Below, piece after piece: positions 25,001 through 33,157 of a DNA stretch of 64,000 nt. The translations under genes were made by a program, and so were the position numbers. The stretch is from Schistosoma mansoni (Eukaryota; Platyhelminthes; Trematoda; Strigeidida; Schistosomatidae): contig NC_031499.1 of NCBI RefSeq assembly GCF_000237925.1, forward strand, positions 6,640,195 to 6,704,194, read 5' to 3'. Each line of letters begins with the position of its first letter. Positions within the stretch are counted from its first letter, which is position 1. The notes beneath the pieces were generated by a model, which saw nothing but the letters and a program-made list of their open reading frames with translations, ran no database searches and had not been told where the DNA came from.

Positions 25001-27830
25001 TCAAAATATTTGGCATTATATTAAATTAGATATAACATTTATTAATCGTAATCCATTATTTCAATTAAAATCTCAAACATCAATTAGTGATACATTAGCA
25101 CCATTTATGAAAGCTAGTCGATTGATATCAATACATCTTGGACGTAATACAGGTAAGTTATTGTTTAGTCTATAATGGAATGACCTAAGTGATCTAACTT
25201 CAACTCATTGTTTCTGTTATAAGTTGTGGCTTTGTGTCCCTGTCAATATATATAACGTAAGGACACCGTCAATTAGAGACCGCTTGAGGCCGGTCACGTA
25301 CGATCTTTTTGTGGGGGATTTTTGACGTGTTAGCTCCGTTCTTCAAAGGACCTTACCGCCGGAGACGGATATCCGTGGAATAAGGCGAGGTGTGCATTTT
25401 TAGGGTCGACCTTTTCTAACCCCACCCCTCCTTGTGGGAAGGCAGCATCACTGTTATGCTGGTTGTCTGAAGGAAACACCTTACTGCCGTCACACATCTG
25501 TACAGTCGGCAGTACGACTTCTCCTTCGGACCTTGGGTTTGCTGCTTTTAGTCTTACCGCTCTTCAACCGACCTGTCTGGCATTGTAGGACCTTGAGGAA
25601 CGATTTTCCAGCCAGTATAGCTCGATTGGTTCATCACGATAGGCATGCCCGACCACCACGTCAAGGTAGCAGCAACGGTCGGGAATTAGAGAACAGTGAA
25701 TTATCGGCCGGATCAATGACGTATAAAACCTGTACGAATAGTCTAAAGTCCTTTTCAGTCCTTGCTTCCTGCCTAGAGCTTCCTGTTAAGTCCAGAATAC
25801 TAATCTTAGCCTCTGCAATACTAATCATTTATTTCAAACATACTGGGTTTATATGCAAACCAAACAGACCACATTGTTATATCGTGTGCCTGAGTGCCCT
25901 GTTTGATATTATGAAGTGATGATTCCCGTCAATCAGAGAGGAGTGAATGATCGATCAGAGCAATGATACACGAAAACCGTACGAGTAGTCTAGAGCACTA
26001 CTCGGTCCTGCTTTCTGCCTAGCCCAGCCAGTTAGGTCCAGAACACTAATAACAGCCTCTGCGATACGAATCGTTGTATTTCAAACACACTGGGTTCACA
26101 TACCAACCAAACTGACCACATCGTACCATAAAATAGAAAATAATATTTGTACAAGATTTGGCCAACTGTGTCTGTGAATAGGGGGAACAGTAATTAATAG
26201 ACTGGGTATAACTTAAGAATGGTAAATCGTATAGTGATAGTCTATAGGTCAAAATAAAGCTTATAATAAGGGGAACGTGAATATGAATAGTTTAGTTACT
26301 TAACAGTTATACAATAAGAATATATGTAGTGTATTAGCCGAGAAATAGATTCCAACAGTTCCCATTCATTATTCTCATCGCGATATAACAGTTTCAAATA
26401 GAGACCTTACCAATATTTACACTATTGGTATAAGTTTACCAAGATGGATTTTTAATATTACAAATGATAATCGTTTTTAGCAGAAGAGAAAGTATATAGA
26501 ATATTGGTTATACACAGATAATAAAGGAAGAACTAGGTAACACAATGAACATCTAGTTTATGACTCTTAGAAAATGCAAATCAAAGATGTGACAAACCGC
26601 CTACCTGAAAGATCTTGTAACAGATCTTGCATCTATCGAAATATCTGTGAACTAATAAATTGGAATCTATTTGTCCAAATATGTGCAGGTTTTGTTAGTT
26701 TGAGATAAAGAGTAATTCTCATTTGGTATTACTAGTGTTCACACCGTCATTGCTGACGAGATTAGTTTTCTTTTCCTAGTTTGAAATCGTGGTTTGCTTT
26801 TCCTTTGTCTACGACAGTTCTCTAATGACTATCATTCTGTCATAAGATAGATAAGTCAATTTCATATTGTCTGTTTATTAACTTATGGCCCAACAAGGAA
26901 TAAAAGTCAGGCTTTGCAAGTTTCTTCTTTAGACCATCAAATTAGCATCCAATAATTTACATTTATAGGCTAAATAGATTGAATAGTCTTCACAAATCTC
27001 ATCCTGATAATCATTATATGGTCAAAAGTGACTATGTTCAGGAGAACTACTCAAAGTTGTGGGAACAAATCATTATCATTTGAGTTCAACAATATTCGAT
27101 ATGTGACCCTGTGGCAGATCAACAGATCGATTGAGGTTAGAAATGTAAACCAATAGGTGATAACTTGATGATCTGTGAGTTAATCATACTCGCTGCAAAT
27201 CTAGAAGGTCTCAAGTCCGATTAATCATAAAGTCATGAGTCCTCCATCCTGAGAATTTTCACATTGAAATGATATAACTATACAGAGGTTCTTAATTTTC
27301 TGCTCTTTAATGAGTAGTATTAGTCTTTGATATGAACTATAAACAGTAGAAAGAATATGATATTATTATATACACATTGATGAATCTTTATTATTCGTGG
27401 ATTTGTTGAAGTTAGATATTAGCACTATCAGATGCCGGCTCAGTGATCTATCGGTTAAGCGCTCGCGCGCGAATCTCATGAGGCGAGGTCGTGGATGCTC
27501 ACTGTCACTAAGGAGTCCCACAGTAGGACAAAACGGCCGTCAAGCAGTACTTCCAGGGTTTTCCTTGATGGTCTAGCTACAATTGACTTATGCTTTCGAA
27601 TATTTTCTTTCCATTTAATCTTATCCAATTCTTTTTCTTCACTTTTCTTCATTTTAGTTTTAACACCAGATAAAATGAAAAAGTCAACTTATAATTATCA
27701 TGGTGAAATGTTTAGAGGTTGTATGCGTAGTTTACATTTATCAACACTCACAGAAATACGTAATATTAATTTACCAGAAGATTTACCAGGATTTCTGTAT
27801 GGTCTTTGTCATACCTCATTGGTTTGGTAA
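870..27830 (+). CDS. Laminin-G-domain protein, probable laminin alpha chain C-terminus (10 exons, 5' partial)
   Basis: Ten exons with AG acceptors and GT donors join in one open frame of 2322 nt (773 residues plus stop) with matching phases at every junction. The protein reads as three laminin-G-like modules: exons 1-3, exons 4-7, and the end of exon 7 through exon 10. Typical LG landmarks are visible: TWHRLKL before a strand in exon 5, GLFGCVDEL in exon 7 and [10 protein letters not shown] in exon 10, with a Cys in the last strand of each module. There are no EGF repeats between the modules, no membrane segment, and the stop follows directly after the last module. That arrangement fits the secreted LG tail of a laminin alpha chain, a basement-membrane receptor-binding region, better than neurexin, agrin or perlecan. 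The start lies left of the window. Introns run from 95 bp (21158 onward is 1285 bp) to about 7.5 kb and are filled with repeats. Family identity is inferred from domain order; no search was run. Confidence 0.68.
1140..1659. mobile_element. Solo LTR fossil, 520-bp family
   Basis: It begins TGTTATATC and ends GATATAACA, with a perfect 5-bp target duplication ATTTT (1135-1139, 1660-1664). No internal region is present. Located in the laminin-G intron between exons 1 and 2. Confidence 0.8.
2275..2660 (+). mobile_element. Penelope-like element, GIY-YIG endonuclease region (broken)
   Basis: The sequence encodes [12 protein letters not shown], the GIY-YIG nuclease core with its paired Cys that is typical of Penelope-like retroelements. 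Downstream is the family's usual 3' segment (ctctgaagaagtgccttaaa). The copy is broken and truncated at both ends, and its left end abuts a worn family B copy. Confidence 0.65.
2795..3215 (-). repeat. Family B repeat, complete single unit
   Basis: A full-length minus-strand unit of about 420 bp: the gttgaaatcatgagccaatt end, a hammerhead-like block, a tRNA-like promoter block with B-box remnant, the cttcagtgagttgatatctc segment and a ggggttttgtggagat end. The hammerhead core is damaged (GGAGGAAAC in place of GGACGAAAC). Located in the laminin-G intron between exons 1 and 2. Confidence 0.75.
3342..3889 (+). CDS. Laminin-G gene, exon 2
   Basis: The acceptor tttatag ends at 3341 and the donor gtaagt starts at 3890. 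Length is 548 nt, entering in phase 0 and leaving with two bases of a codon. It continues the LG module ([22 protein letters not shown]) and carries an odd Ser/Thr-rich run of about 22 residues encoded by a TCG/TCA trinucleotide repeat at 3582-3634, a likely disordered loop inside the module. The latter part ([22 protein letters not shown]) has the alternating pattern of LG strands. Confidence 0.8.
4402..4900 (+). repeat. Family A (Sm-alpha type) copies, highly decayed
   Basis: Two worn pieces: 4402-4495 (gatcagtctcttttggtata) and 4660-4895, the latter with the tRNA-like block and a decayed hammerhead block (aggtgtaagtacatccaacc). Confidence 0.5.
5678..5969 (+). CDS. Laminin-G gene, exon 3
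   Basis: The acceptor tttttag ends at 5677 and the donor gtaagt starts at 5970. The first base completes a His codon split with exon 2; 97 further codons follow, ending in phase 0. It closes the first LG module with [17 protein letters not shown], which has the Cys expected near the end of LG folds, and then runs into a linker rich in Lys and Asn before the next module. Confidence 0.8.
5970..7698. other. Intron stretch, no gene; faint old repeats
   Basis: Around 6060-6350 there are faint traces of a family A unit. 6560-7310 is AT-rich and looks like old repeat DNA that I cannot assign. No coding exon is supported. Confidence 0.4.
7699..8076 (-). mobile_element. RTE-like LINE 3' fragment
   Basis: A minus-strand copy of the same LINE: the + strand begins with the complement of the cttacttacttacgcc tail and runs through complements of the [15 protein letters not shown] and WERTN regions. 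It is 5'-truncated and sits in the long intron between laminin-G exons 3 and 4. Confidence 0.7.
8560..8675. repeat. Family B short inverted pair
   Basis: The minus-strand end (atagttaaaatcatgagt) is joined directly to the plus-strand end (ccagtgcttccaaattttt to atgatttcaacta), making a miniature palindromic element. Confidence 0.6.
8772..9345. repeat. Family B inverted pair
   Basis: A partial minus-strand unit (8772-8925) is followed by a complete plus-strand unit ending atgatttcacctatataaaa. The plus unit has the tRNA-like block, the B-box-like GGGTTTGAATCTC, and a hammerhead block with two extra bases before the core. Confidence 0.7.
9655..9780 (+). repeat. Family B fragment
   Basis: It runs from gtgaggcgggatcgtgaatg through the hammerhead block to atgatttcaactatga. 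Confidence 0.65.
9855..10390 (+). repeat. Family A copies, decayed
   Basis: It includes a head piece near 9855-9935 and a longer piece to about 10380 with a B-box-like GGGTTTGAGTCCG and a ruined hammerhead block. Confidence 0.5.
10877..11605 (+). mobile_element. Merlin (IS1016-like) DNA transposon remnant with inverted ends
   Basis: The middle encodes a recognisable Merlin transposase N-terminal region at 11019-11273: a zinc-ribbon-like CNCGDQM...RCNIC, then [12 protein letters not shown], then a helix-turn-helix-like [16 protein letters not shown]. An in-frame TAG interrupts it at 11271-11273, and the frame continues after it with WYEYCRDIC, a conserved Merlin stretch. The catalytic DDE part is missing, so this is an internally deleted, non-autonomous copy of about 730 bp. 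The ends form an inverted repeat: GAGACTATAATTTATGGACG at 10877 against the complement of the sequence ending at 11605, about 21 of 23 matching with one indel. I could not settle the target duplication. Merlin elements are known from schistosomes. Confidence 0.75.
11606..12837. other. Intron stretch, nothing recognised
   Basis: AT-rich sequence. The only repeat match seen is tgaccacctccaaccaccat at 11761, shared with 43.7 and 44.0 kb. Confidence 0.4.
12838..13060 (-). repeat. Family A copy
   Basis: It runs from the gcaaagatggatagtggcta end through a hammerhead block (core GAAA changed to GAGA on the minus strand), the complement of a B box (GGGACTCGAACC) and on to gcaatgggaagattg. Confidence 0.7.
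13428..13522 (+). CDS. Laminin-G gene, exon 4 (linker)
   Basis: A small 95-nt exon. The acceptor is a T-run followed by taag ending at 13427, and the donor is gtaggt at 13523. It enters in phase 0 and leaves with two bases of a codon completed by exon 5. The peptide ([18 protein letters not shown]...) is an acidic, aromatic linker between two LG modules. It sits behind a 7.5-kb intron loaded with repeats, so phase agreement with exons 3 and 5 is the main support. Confidence 0.65.
13583..14025 (-). mobile_element. Family E retroposon copy
   Basis: The complement of the family E 3' part, starting beside a ttgtttattgattt tail. It lies about 60 bp downstream of laminin-G exon 4. Confidence 0.65.
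14089..14346 (+). other. Unexplained open stretch with host-like codon use
   Basis: An 85-codon open frame whose middle ([20 protein letters not shown] and onward) has the AT-rich codon pattern of the real exons. It does not fit the phase of laminin-G exons 4 and 5. It could be a gene scrap carried in by a mobile element. I do not recognise a family. Confidence 0.3.
14325..14750. mobile_element. Partial LTR fossil, 520-bp family
   Basis: It matches the other members from the region of gagtagtctag to the GATATAACA end. The left end is missing and is replaced by the unexplained sequence at 14089-14320. Confidence 0.65.
15208..15300 (-). repeat. Family B fragment
   Basis: The end segment plus half of the hammerhead block. 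It belongs to the GTCCAGTG subtype that lacks the AAG bulge, but its other hammerhead half is missing. Confidence 0.6.
15745..16690 (+). mobile_element. Second LINE family, reverse transcriptase C-terminal fragment
   Basis: It contains the RT active-site block [20 protein letters not shown] at about 15815-15880, FSPSK, then [32 protein letters not shown] and [20 protein letters not shown], in several frames. The copy ends with a GACT repeat tail at about 16663-16680. It is a 5'-truncated fossil in the intron between laminin-G exons 4 and 5. It differs from the SR2-type family; the clade (RTE or CR1) is not settled from this sequence. Confidence 0.75.
16763..17093 (+). CDS. Laminin-G gene, exon 5
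   Basis: The acceptor ctttcaaag ends at 16762 and the donor gtatga starts at 17094. The first base completes a Gln codon from exon 4, then 110 codons run without a stop to phase 0. It encodes most of the second LG module: [14 protein letters not shown], a strand [28 protein letters not shown] and the hallmark TWHRLKLIF. The reading frame lacks an ATG, so the exon is easily missed by a simple ORF scan. Confidence 0.8.
17250..17385. repeat. Family B short inverted pair
   Basis: A minus-strand end (tcatagttgaaagcatgagt) is joined at the hammerhead block to a plus-strand piece with CTGAGGA and GAAAC. Stem I cannot form. Confidence 0.55.
17453..17975. mobile_element. Solo LTR fossil, 520-bp family
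   Basis: A TG...CA element of 523 bp flanked by attat on the left and actat on the right, a target duplication with one difference. It lies in the intron between laminin-G exons 5 and 6. Confidence 0.72.
17976..19222. other. Intron stretch, nothing firmly recognised
   Basis: A minus-strand open stretch at 18444-18656 ([18 protein letters not shown]) may be a retroelement scrap. No motif was identified. Confidence 0.35.
19223..19345 (+). CDS. Laminin-G gene, exon 6
   Basis: The acceptor tttgatag ends at 19222 and the donor gtgagt starts at 19346. It has 41 codons, phase 0 at both ends. The peptide [17 protein letters not shown] followed by [12 protein letters not shown] matches the LG pattern in which a strand and a short loop lead to an hydrophobic-IGG motif. 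Confidence 0.78.
19785..20045 (+). mobile_element. Family E retroposon fragment
   Basis: It matches 48905-49160 (tggccacgcgtatatagcct and onward) and is truncated before the tail. It lies in the intron between laminin-G exons 6 and 7. Confidence 0.65.
20665..20835 (-). repeat. Family B fragment, old
   Basis: A worn minus-strand copy from atagttgaattcacaagcca to atccaacggtgttaatttt. Confidence 0.55.
20980..21157 (+). CDS. Laminin-G gene, exon 7
   Basis: The acceptor tatttttag ends at 20979 and the donor gtaagt starts at 21158. It holds 59 codons plus one base. It closes the second LG module with [16 protein letters not shown] and a Cys pair (VCYDCF), then begins the third module. The single carried base agrees with the acceptor at 22443, so no exon is needed in between. 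Confidence 0.8.
21987..22370. repeat. Family A inverted pair
   Basis: A minus-strand hammerhead block (22005-22080) and a plus-strand one (22174-22224) face each other. The outer ends mirror each other (aagcaaagatggatagtggc against gccactatctatctttgctt, 21987-22257). A head segment follows to about 22370. Confidence 0.7.
22174..22224 (+). ncRNA. Hammerhead ribozyme motif in the sense strand of a laminin-G intron (family A)
   Basis: The motif has CTGACGA at 22184-22190, GAAA from 22205, palindromic stem III ACGCGCGT and GTC ending at 22216. Stem I ACATCCAG pairs with CTGAATT apart from one mismatch. The first pair of stem II is broken (T opposite C). The copy sits between exons 7 and 8, on the strand transcribed with the gene. 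Confidence 0.5.
22443..22612 (+). CDS. Laminin-G gene, exon 8
   Basis: The acceptor ttttttccag ends at 22442 and the donor gtaagt starts at 22613. Two bases complete the split Ile codon from exon 7, then 56 codons run to phase 0. It encodes the start of the third LG module: [15 protein letters not shown] followed by [10 protein letters not shown] and [11 protein letters not shown]. Confidence 0.78.
22870..23700 (+). mobile_element. RTE-like LINE 3' fragment, longest copy here
   Basis: This copy starts at the reverse transcriptase active-site region ([13 protein letters not shown], the DD of the YADD box) and continues with [31 protein letters not shown] and YGTETWRS. The frame changes near 23395 and the remainder ([28 protein letters not shown]) is in another frame before a taag-repeat tail at 23660-23705. 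It lies in the intron between laminin-G exons 8 and 9. Confidence 0.8.
23818..23905 (+). repeat. Family B 3' end fragment
   Basis: It begins within the hammerhead block (aataggacgaaacgaccgtc), continues with CAGTGC directly after GTC, and ends at ctttcaactata. Confidence 0.6.
24111..24127. repeat. Short interstitial telomere-like repeat
   Basis: cctaaccctaaccctaa, nearly three CCCTAA units, matches the animal telomere repeat. It may be chance or a repair scar. Confidence 0.35.
24921..25152 (+). CDS. Laminin-G gene, exon 9
   Basis: The acceptor tttttcaaaag ends at 24920 and the donor gtaagt starts at 25153. It has 77 codons plus one base. The exon carries LG strands ([36 protein letters not shown]). 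The [10 protein letters not shown] block is the counterpart of TWHRLKLIF in exon 5. Confidence 0.8.
25215..26390. mobile_element. LTR-LTR composite fossil, 520-bp family, with an insertion
   Basis: The outer ends are TGTTATA and GATATAACA and share the 5-bp duplication GTTTC (25210-25214, 26391-26395). Inside are two copies in the same orientation: a first one that stops near 25874 and a second complete one from 25875. The first carries about 390 bp of foreign repeat (about 25288-25675, related to 37400-37800 in reverse). No internal region of a retrotransposon separates the two LTRs. Confidence 0.7.
27395..27600 (+). repeat. Family B copy just upstream of the last laminin-G exon
   Basis: It has the tRNA-like block (ggttaagcgctcgcgcgcga), a hammerhead block with a damaged GAAA (ACAAAAC), and the end segment. 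It finishes about 57 bp before the acceptor of the last exon. Confidence 0.65.
27658..27830 (+). CDS. Laminin-G gene, last exon
   Basis: The acceptor cttcattttag ends at 27657. Two bases complete a Val codon and 56 more residues follow to TAA at 27828-27830. It ends the third LG module with [15 protein letters not shown] and a second Cys in YGLCHTSL. An AATAAA signal lies 18 bp after the stop. A family B repeat copy ends only about 57 bp upstream of the acceptor. Confidence 0.8.
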
Positions 27831-27847
27831 CAAAAAATGGAAAACAT

Positions 27848-27853
27848 AATAAA
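27848..27853 (+). terminator. Polyadenylation signal AATAAA of the laminin-G gene
   Basis: A canonical AATAAA sits 18 bases after the TAA at 27828-27830. This would make a very short 3' UTR. Its position supports the stop codon as the true end of the gene. Confidence 0.5.
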
Positions 27854-28099
27854 CTATGTTATTCTCCTTTCTCTTTAAAGTAATTTACTTGAATCATTAG
27901 TTATCCCAATATATCCCATTTTGTTCTTTTGTTTTAATTTACGAATCCAATTGATCGAAGTAGCCATTAGTTTGTAGATGGTGTCGAGTCTCGATTGACT
28001 ATGATCACCACTACGAGCCCAAAGTCGACTTGGTTCCTTTGATAACTCGCAAACCATGAAGACTGTAACTGGTTCAGATAGAGTATATTTATTGACAAT

Positions 28100-28775
28100 C
28101 ATCTCGTGGTATCGAATGAAAAACCGAGACGCGCCAAGATTTACAGGCAATAAGAGCAGAGCTTAAGTATGTTCGAACGAACAAGATGGACAGCGGAACG
28201 AAAAGTGATTTTGATACAGTTAAACAACAACGAGTACAGTAAAACAATCACTGGTACAATTGGTTATAATAATAATTGTTTCCATTACACCAATTGCGTT
28301 CTCATCGAGAAAAGCACGTCACTACAAGTTTGACATCCCGGGCGGTAAAATGAATTCCGTATTCCGATGTATTGAGCAAATTGTTATATCTGAAGCGTTT
28401 CGAATTCACTTAATCAGCGAACAGAACAAAGACTTGTGACCAGTGACCGATAAGCTAGTTATTCTGACGCGTCCCAGATCTAGCTAACTAGAGTAAGAAG
28501 TTCAAGTTGGAAGTGGGGAAAATATATTCCGTAAGCAGCCAGAAGCATAGCAATCGTAAGGGGAAGAAATCAAACGTATATATACAGCATAAAATTGTCC
28601 TTGGGCATCATTACAAAATAGCACACTAAAAGATATAACGGACCAATAGCGTTTAAAATATTTTATAAGTGGGAAATACGACTCGCGCTTTTGGCGCGAA
28701 AACAAAGAAATTCAAATTTTCAAAATAAAATTACAAAAATAGGTCGTTTACTAAGTGAGTTCTGGGGATTTAACA
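28100..28775 (-). mobile_element. Probable LTR fossil of another family
   Basis: Read on the minus strand it begins TGTTAAATCC right after a G-run that looks like a polypurine tract (about 28776-28781). That would make it a 3' LTR with the internal region toward higher coordinates. The other end is not located. Confidence 0.35.
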
Positions 28776-29787
28776 TCCCCCAACACAAATTTAAATGAGA
28801 GTCTAAACTTCTGCAGTAGTCGAACTCATATTCTATGGATTGTTGGTTTGATAAACTACCTTCTTAATTAATAGAATTAAATAAGACTCAGATCTTTATC
28901 ACATAAACTAAACTACCTTTTACTATGGACGGTGTTTTTCCCAAATTCTTGCCGGATAATATTTGCCTAAACAACAACAACTGGGAGTCTTTGACTTTCA
29001 TGAATCATTTAAGTGAGAAGTATTCAATTCGGTTGTGCACTTGAGAATAGTAAATAACTTTTAGTGAATATGTCGATTGTAGGGTGACAAATCTTGATAT
29101 AGGTCAAAGTTTTCCGTACACATTAAATACAAATAACACTTAACACAATATGTTAACTAGTTGATGAGGGTACTTTGCCGTCCGCTGTATCATAGTGATC
29201 ACCAATCCATAAAATTCCTTGTAATGACCTTGGGTACTTACTCGAAACATGTTAGATGTTCTAGAGATCTGACGCTAGCTTGATAATATTCTCTCAATAC
29301 GCTATGCTAATCGATATAATCTCGTTATGATTTCTAAACGTTTCACTATTACTGATTGAACTTATTACCAGACTATTGTAATGACTTGGCTGAATGACTT
29401 GCTAGCCGAAAGCTGATTGGTCAAGAACAAGTAAAAGATGAAAGGTTAATTATTCTCATCTATGTAGCATAATTCCATTCCAACTGATAGGTCCTGGGTT
29501 CGAATCTCGTTAGGCGGGATCTTGGAAGCACACTTCTGAAAACAAACTTTCAGACGGCACTTCCAAAGTATACTGGCTTATACACATGTTTCGTTATACC
29601 TAATTGTAGGTATGACATCTTCTATATCGCTTGGTTAATTAATTTTTTACAAAATTAATTTACCAAGGGTGAACAAACAATTTTCATAGGGGTTTACTGT
29701 TGATTTTAACAGTGAGGGGATGATGATTAGTTGAGCGGAAATAGAATATCTCATCGGTAATTGATGGTTTCTTTCAAGTAACCAGAA

Positions 29788-30351
29788 TGTCACGTCCTTG
29801 ATCTGTCTACCCATTTTCGTTCGGAGAATAACTTGTCTAATGTAGATTAAAACCTTGACGCGATAGGCTGACTGGCCTAACCTTGAGGCTAGTATGCATG
29901 AGTTCGGAGTGGGGTAGAGAGACGAAAACTCTTCTATCACCTGACTGGAGAACAAGCACGTACGAGAGAGAGATGAAAACTCAACTGGAACACTACCCGC
30001 TTTATTCCAAATTCCGATCTGGTACCCGATTTCAGATTAGTGTAAAAAGATAAATAAATAGATGACTAATCTGACCATAACGTACAACAATTAGGAAAAT
30101 ACAATTATGTTCAAAACTGGGGGATTACAGTAGAAAATAGAGTACAAAAGGTTACGTCTAAATTACAATAGCTTTGGAATAGAAAAGGTTATGGTAGTGA
30201 ATCATACATCAAACGAAAGCTTATGATCTGTAGAATAGTCTAGGTTTGAAAGTAAATGTTACTATTATACAAGCTTCGACTGAAATGAAATAACGTCCCC
30301 AAAAACAGTGTCCGTAGTTTTTTAAGGCTTCTTGTTTCTCTGTTCACATCA
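29788..30351. mobile_element. Solo LTR fossil, 564-bp family
   Basis: A TG...CA element of 564 bp flanked by a perfect CAGAA duplication (29783-29787, 30352-30356). It shares nearly the whole length with 55053-55616. Confidence 0.82.
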
Positions 30352-30356
30352 CAGAA

Positions 30357-32472
30357 GGGTTCTTAGGATCAACTAAATGATATTGTGTGGATTCCATATA
30401 TTTCACTAATTTTCAGAACATAAATGTGAAGCTACGTGGATAAGTTACAAGCTTCTCTATGGTATTTATTGATTTAACTTTATGGTGGATTGTTTAGGAA
30501 TGTTATCTGTACTTTTACAGTATTAAGTGGTGTCATTGTAAAATTGTTGTAGAGAAATGATTAGTCTAGTACACTGAAAGCTTTAAATACTGACTTCTAA
30601 GATATTTCTTAGACTCCGGAACATTTCAACATTCTAACTTCAAACTAAATATAGGTATAAAATATAAGAGATGACTTAATTCAAGGTTTAGTTTACGTTA
30701 TCGATCAAGTGTGGTAGAATAGAGCTGAGTATTGTCTCGATGATACATTTTCTTAACCACGAACGGTGGTGCTAACTTACTCGTTGGCTCAGTTGCCTGG
30801 TAATCAGCCTAATATAGCTTGCTCCACAGGGACAGTTGAATTCGTAGATAAAAACGGATGTGTCAGTACCAGTATAATGCAATGCCTCGCTAATATTTCA
30901 CCTCGATAACCGTTATAATACAAATCTCAACGGTGCATGAAATCAGAAGGCAAAAAGAAGCCTTAATTACAGTTTACTATCAAATAACACAGGCCACAGA
31001 ACTATAAGCACATGAGTAAGTATCAGCGAGCAAAGCGAAAATAACGCACATTGGAGATGGCGGATAAGCCAACTCGCTTTAATCGAGCGTTAATCAATAT
31101 TTATAGTCAAATTGTATAAGGACGCGGCAAGTCAAAGCAAAAGTGAATAATAGGATTTGAGTGCATACATATATGGGGAGGAGGAGAGCATTGAATGGTA
31201 TTTAAGCAATCAACGTTTTGGCTAGAGTCTGTCATGTGCTCTAGTGATCATAACAGTGCAAAGAAATGTACAGATTCTTACTATCCAAATGACAATGTCT
31301 GTTAAGTAAGTTAATAAAAAGGCTTAACCAAAATTGACTATAATTGAAATTGCATGTAGGATAGTTGCCATACCAGGTGCAATGAATGAGAACATAGGTG
31401 GAGACAATCTAATGTACTTGGGCACGAAACTACAGAATCTCTTAGACAAATCTGAGAATCATACAATAAATACTTCATTTTGCAAAACATCAGTCAACCT
31501 TTTCAGACTTGACTGCTCCTTTTGCAAATATCAGTCAATCGTCTTAGATTTCAATGTTCCTGAATGTTCATACTAAATACTTTCTGTTTCCGCTCTGTCC
31601 TTCTCGACCTTCTACCGAAATACATTCTATTCCTGACTCTCTTCATATACTACTTATGTTGATGTAAGTAGCTCAAACCACACAGTTAACTTATCCATTA
31701 GATGAGGAATTATAATAGATCGGGTCATGTAGTATTAGATCATCGATTATCATATAATAATAATGAGATGGTAGAAAAGATTTGTAACTCAAGTGAATGA
31801 TTGAGGTATACATTTCCTCCCTCAGCACGATGGTTTGCTTATGCAGCTTTCGCTGATATGATGAAAAATATCATCAGCACAAAATTCAAATATAAGTTAA
31901 GTGTACGAATTTCTCCACATATAACACATGGTTTCTCCTGTCGACCTGATGGTTGTTGACCATTTACCTACCAATGACTACTTCTTTATTCTGGTGGGGT
32001 CTCTCAATGACCTCATTCTTGGTCGAATAATTGACCATGATATTTCTGAATGATTAAGTGATTTGATCGACTTAAATCCAATTGTTGATTTCCGAATGGC
32101 CGGAGTGCTGAGGTTCTAAAACTACACGAGTTATCTTAGTATTGTCGTAAAAAAAATTCAAAAACTGTACCAATTGAATGCTACACAATAATTGAATACG
32201 AATAAAATATCAAGGAAAACTCATCCCAAAAAAAACCCATAAGCAAACAAACGCTAAAACATACACTCAAAAAAACACAAACCACCGAACACGACAACAA
32301 TTGAAGAAAATCACATTCATTATCATCACTTGCAGACAGAAAAAGAAATCATGTAGCATGAACAATATAAGACGACCGATAAAATAACTGAATATTCGAA
32401 AACATGGTTGTGACCGGATAAAATTTCACAAATACCAGTTAGCGAATCAGCGTGAAAAATGTCAGTATAAAG
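30357..32472. other. Intergenic stretch with scattered old repeats
   Basis: About 30990-31200 resembles, in reverse, the tail of the 1496-bp array unit. About 31371-31690 is related to 10530-10790 and 61290-61560 (tgcaaatatcagtcaatcgt and similar). No gene is supported. Confidence 0.45.
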
Positions 32473-33084
32473 ATGTTACACACATAATACTGCAACATCA
32501 ACATCAACACAAACACCACACCTCACTGCATTCTAACCATTTTGGCATTTGTTCATGAGATTTTAATGATCGCCTTATTCAATGTGTGCATTCGAACTGA
32601 TCACAGACTGGGACTGGTGTTGACGCTGTGACGTTGTGCGATTCAGTGAACTTGTCGACTGAGAGGCAGTCAGTTGTTTGTTGTCCGTGAGACAACCATT
32701 ATTTACTTGTCAAGTGGTGGTCGACAGTTTGTGTGTGTGTGTGTGTCTGTTTGTGGGTAGGGATATATCTGTTATTGTGTGTGGTTTGTCGTGATGATGA
32801 GTTGTGTTGTTGGGTAGGACGGTGTATGAGTGTCCTACCGACAAGACACATAGCCAAATCGAGTCATTGGAAGAGACTGTAGGTGGACGATGTGGATGCG
32901 GTGGAGCGACGTGTAGGAATGTGGACTGACTGCGAGTCGGTGTGCGTCGACTGATCGGAGCCTCCGCTCCTATTCCATGGACCAGACAGAAGCAGTCAGT
33001 GATCCGTCTGACGATTGATACTGACGTACAGTGGATGTGGAGTGGTTCGGTGAGATTCCGAATTTTGTATGTCCACAAAATCCA

Positions 33085-33157
33085 CACCCACGGCGGGACT
33101 CGAACCCGCAATCTCCTACTTAGGAGGCAGACGCCTTATCCATTAGGCCACGCGGGC
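33085..33157 (-). tRNA. tRNA-Arg (anticodon CCU), array unit 1
   Basis: On the minus strand a 73-nt cloverleaf can be drawn: acceptor GCCCGCG with CGTGGGT, D arm GCCT/AGGC, anticodon loop CTCCTAA (anticodon CCU, reads AGG), T arm GCGGG/CCCGC with loop TTCGAGT. The A box (TGGCCTAATGG) and B box (GGTTCGAGTCC) are both intact. A TTTT terminator lies 5 nt past the 3' end (33077-33080 on the + strand). There is no intron. The anticodon stem has two wobble pairs in this copy, one more than in the other two units. Confidence 0.9.
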
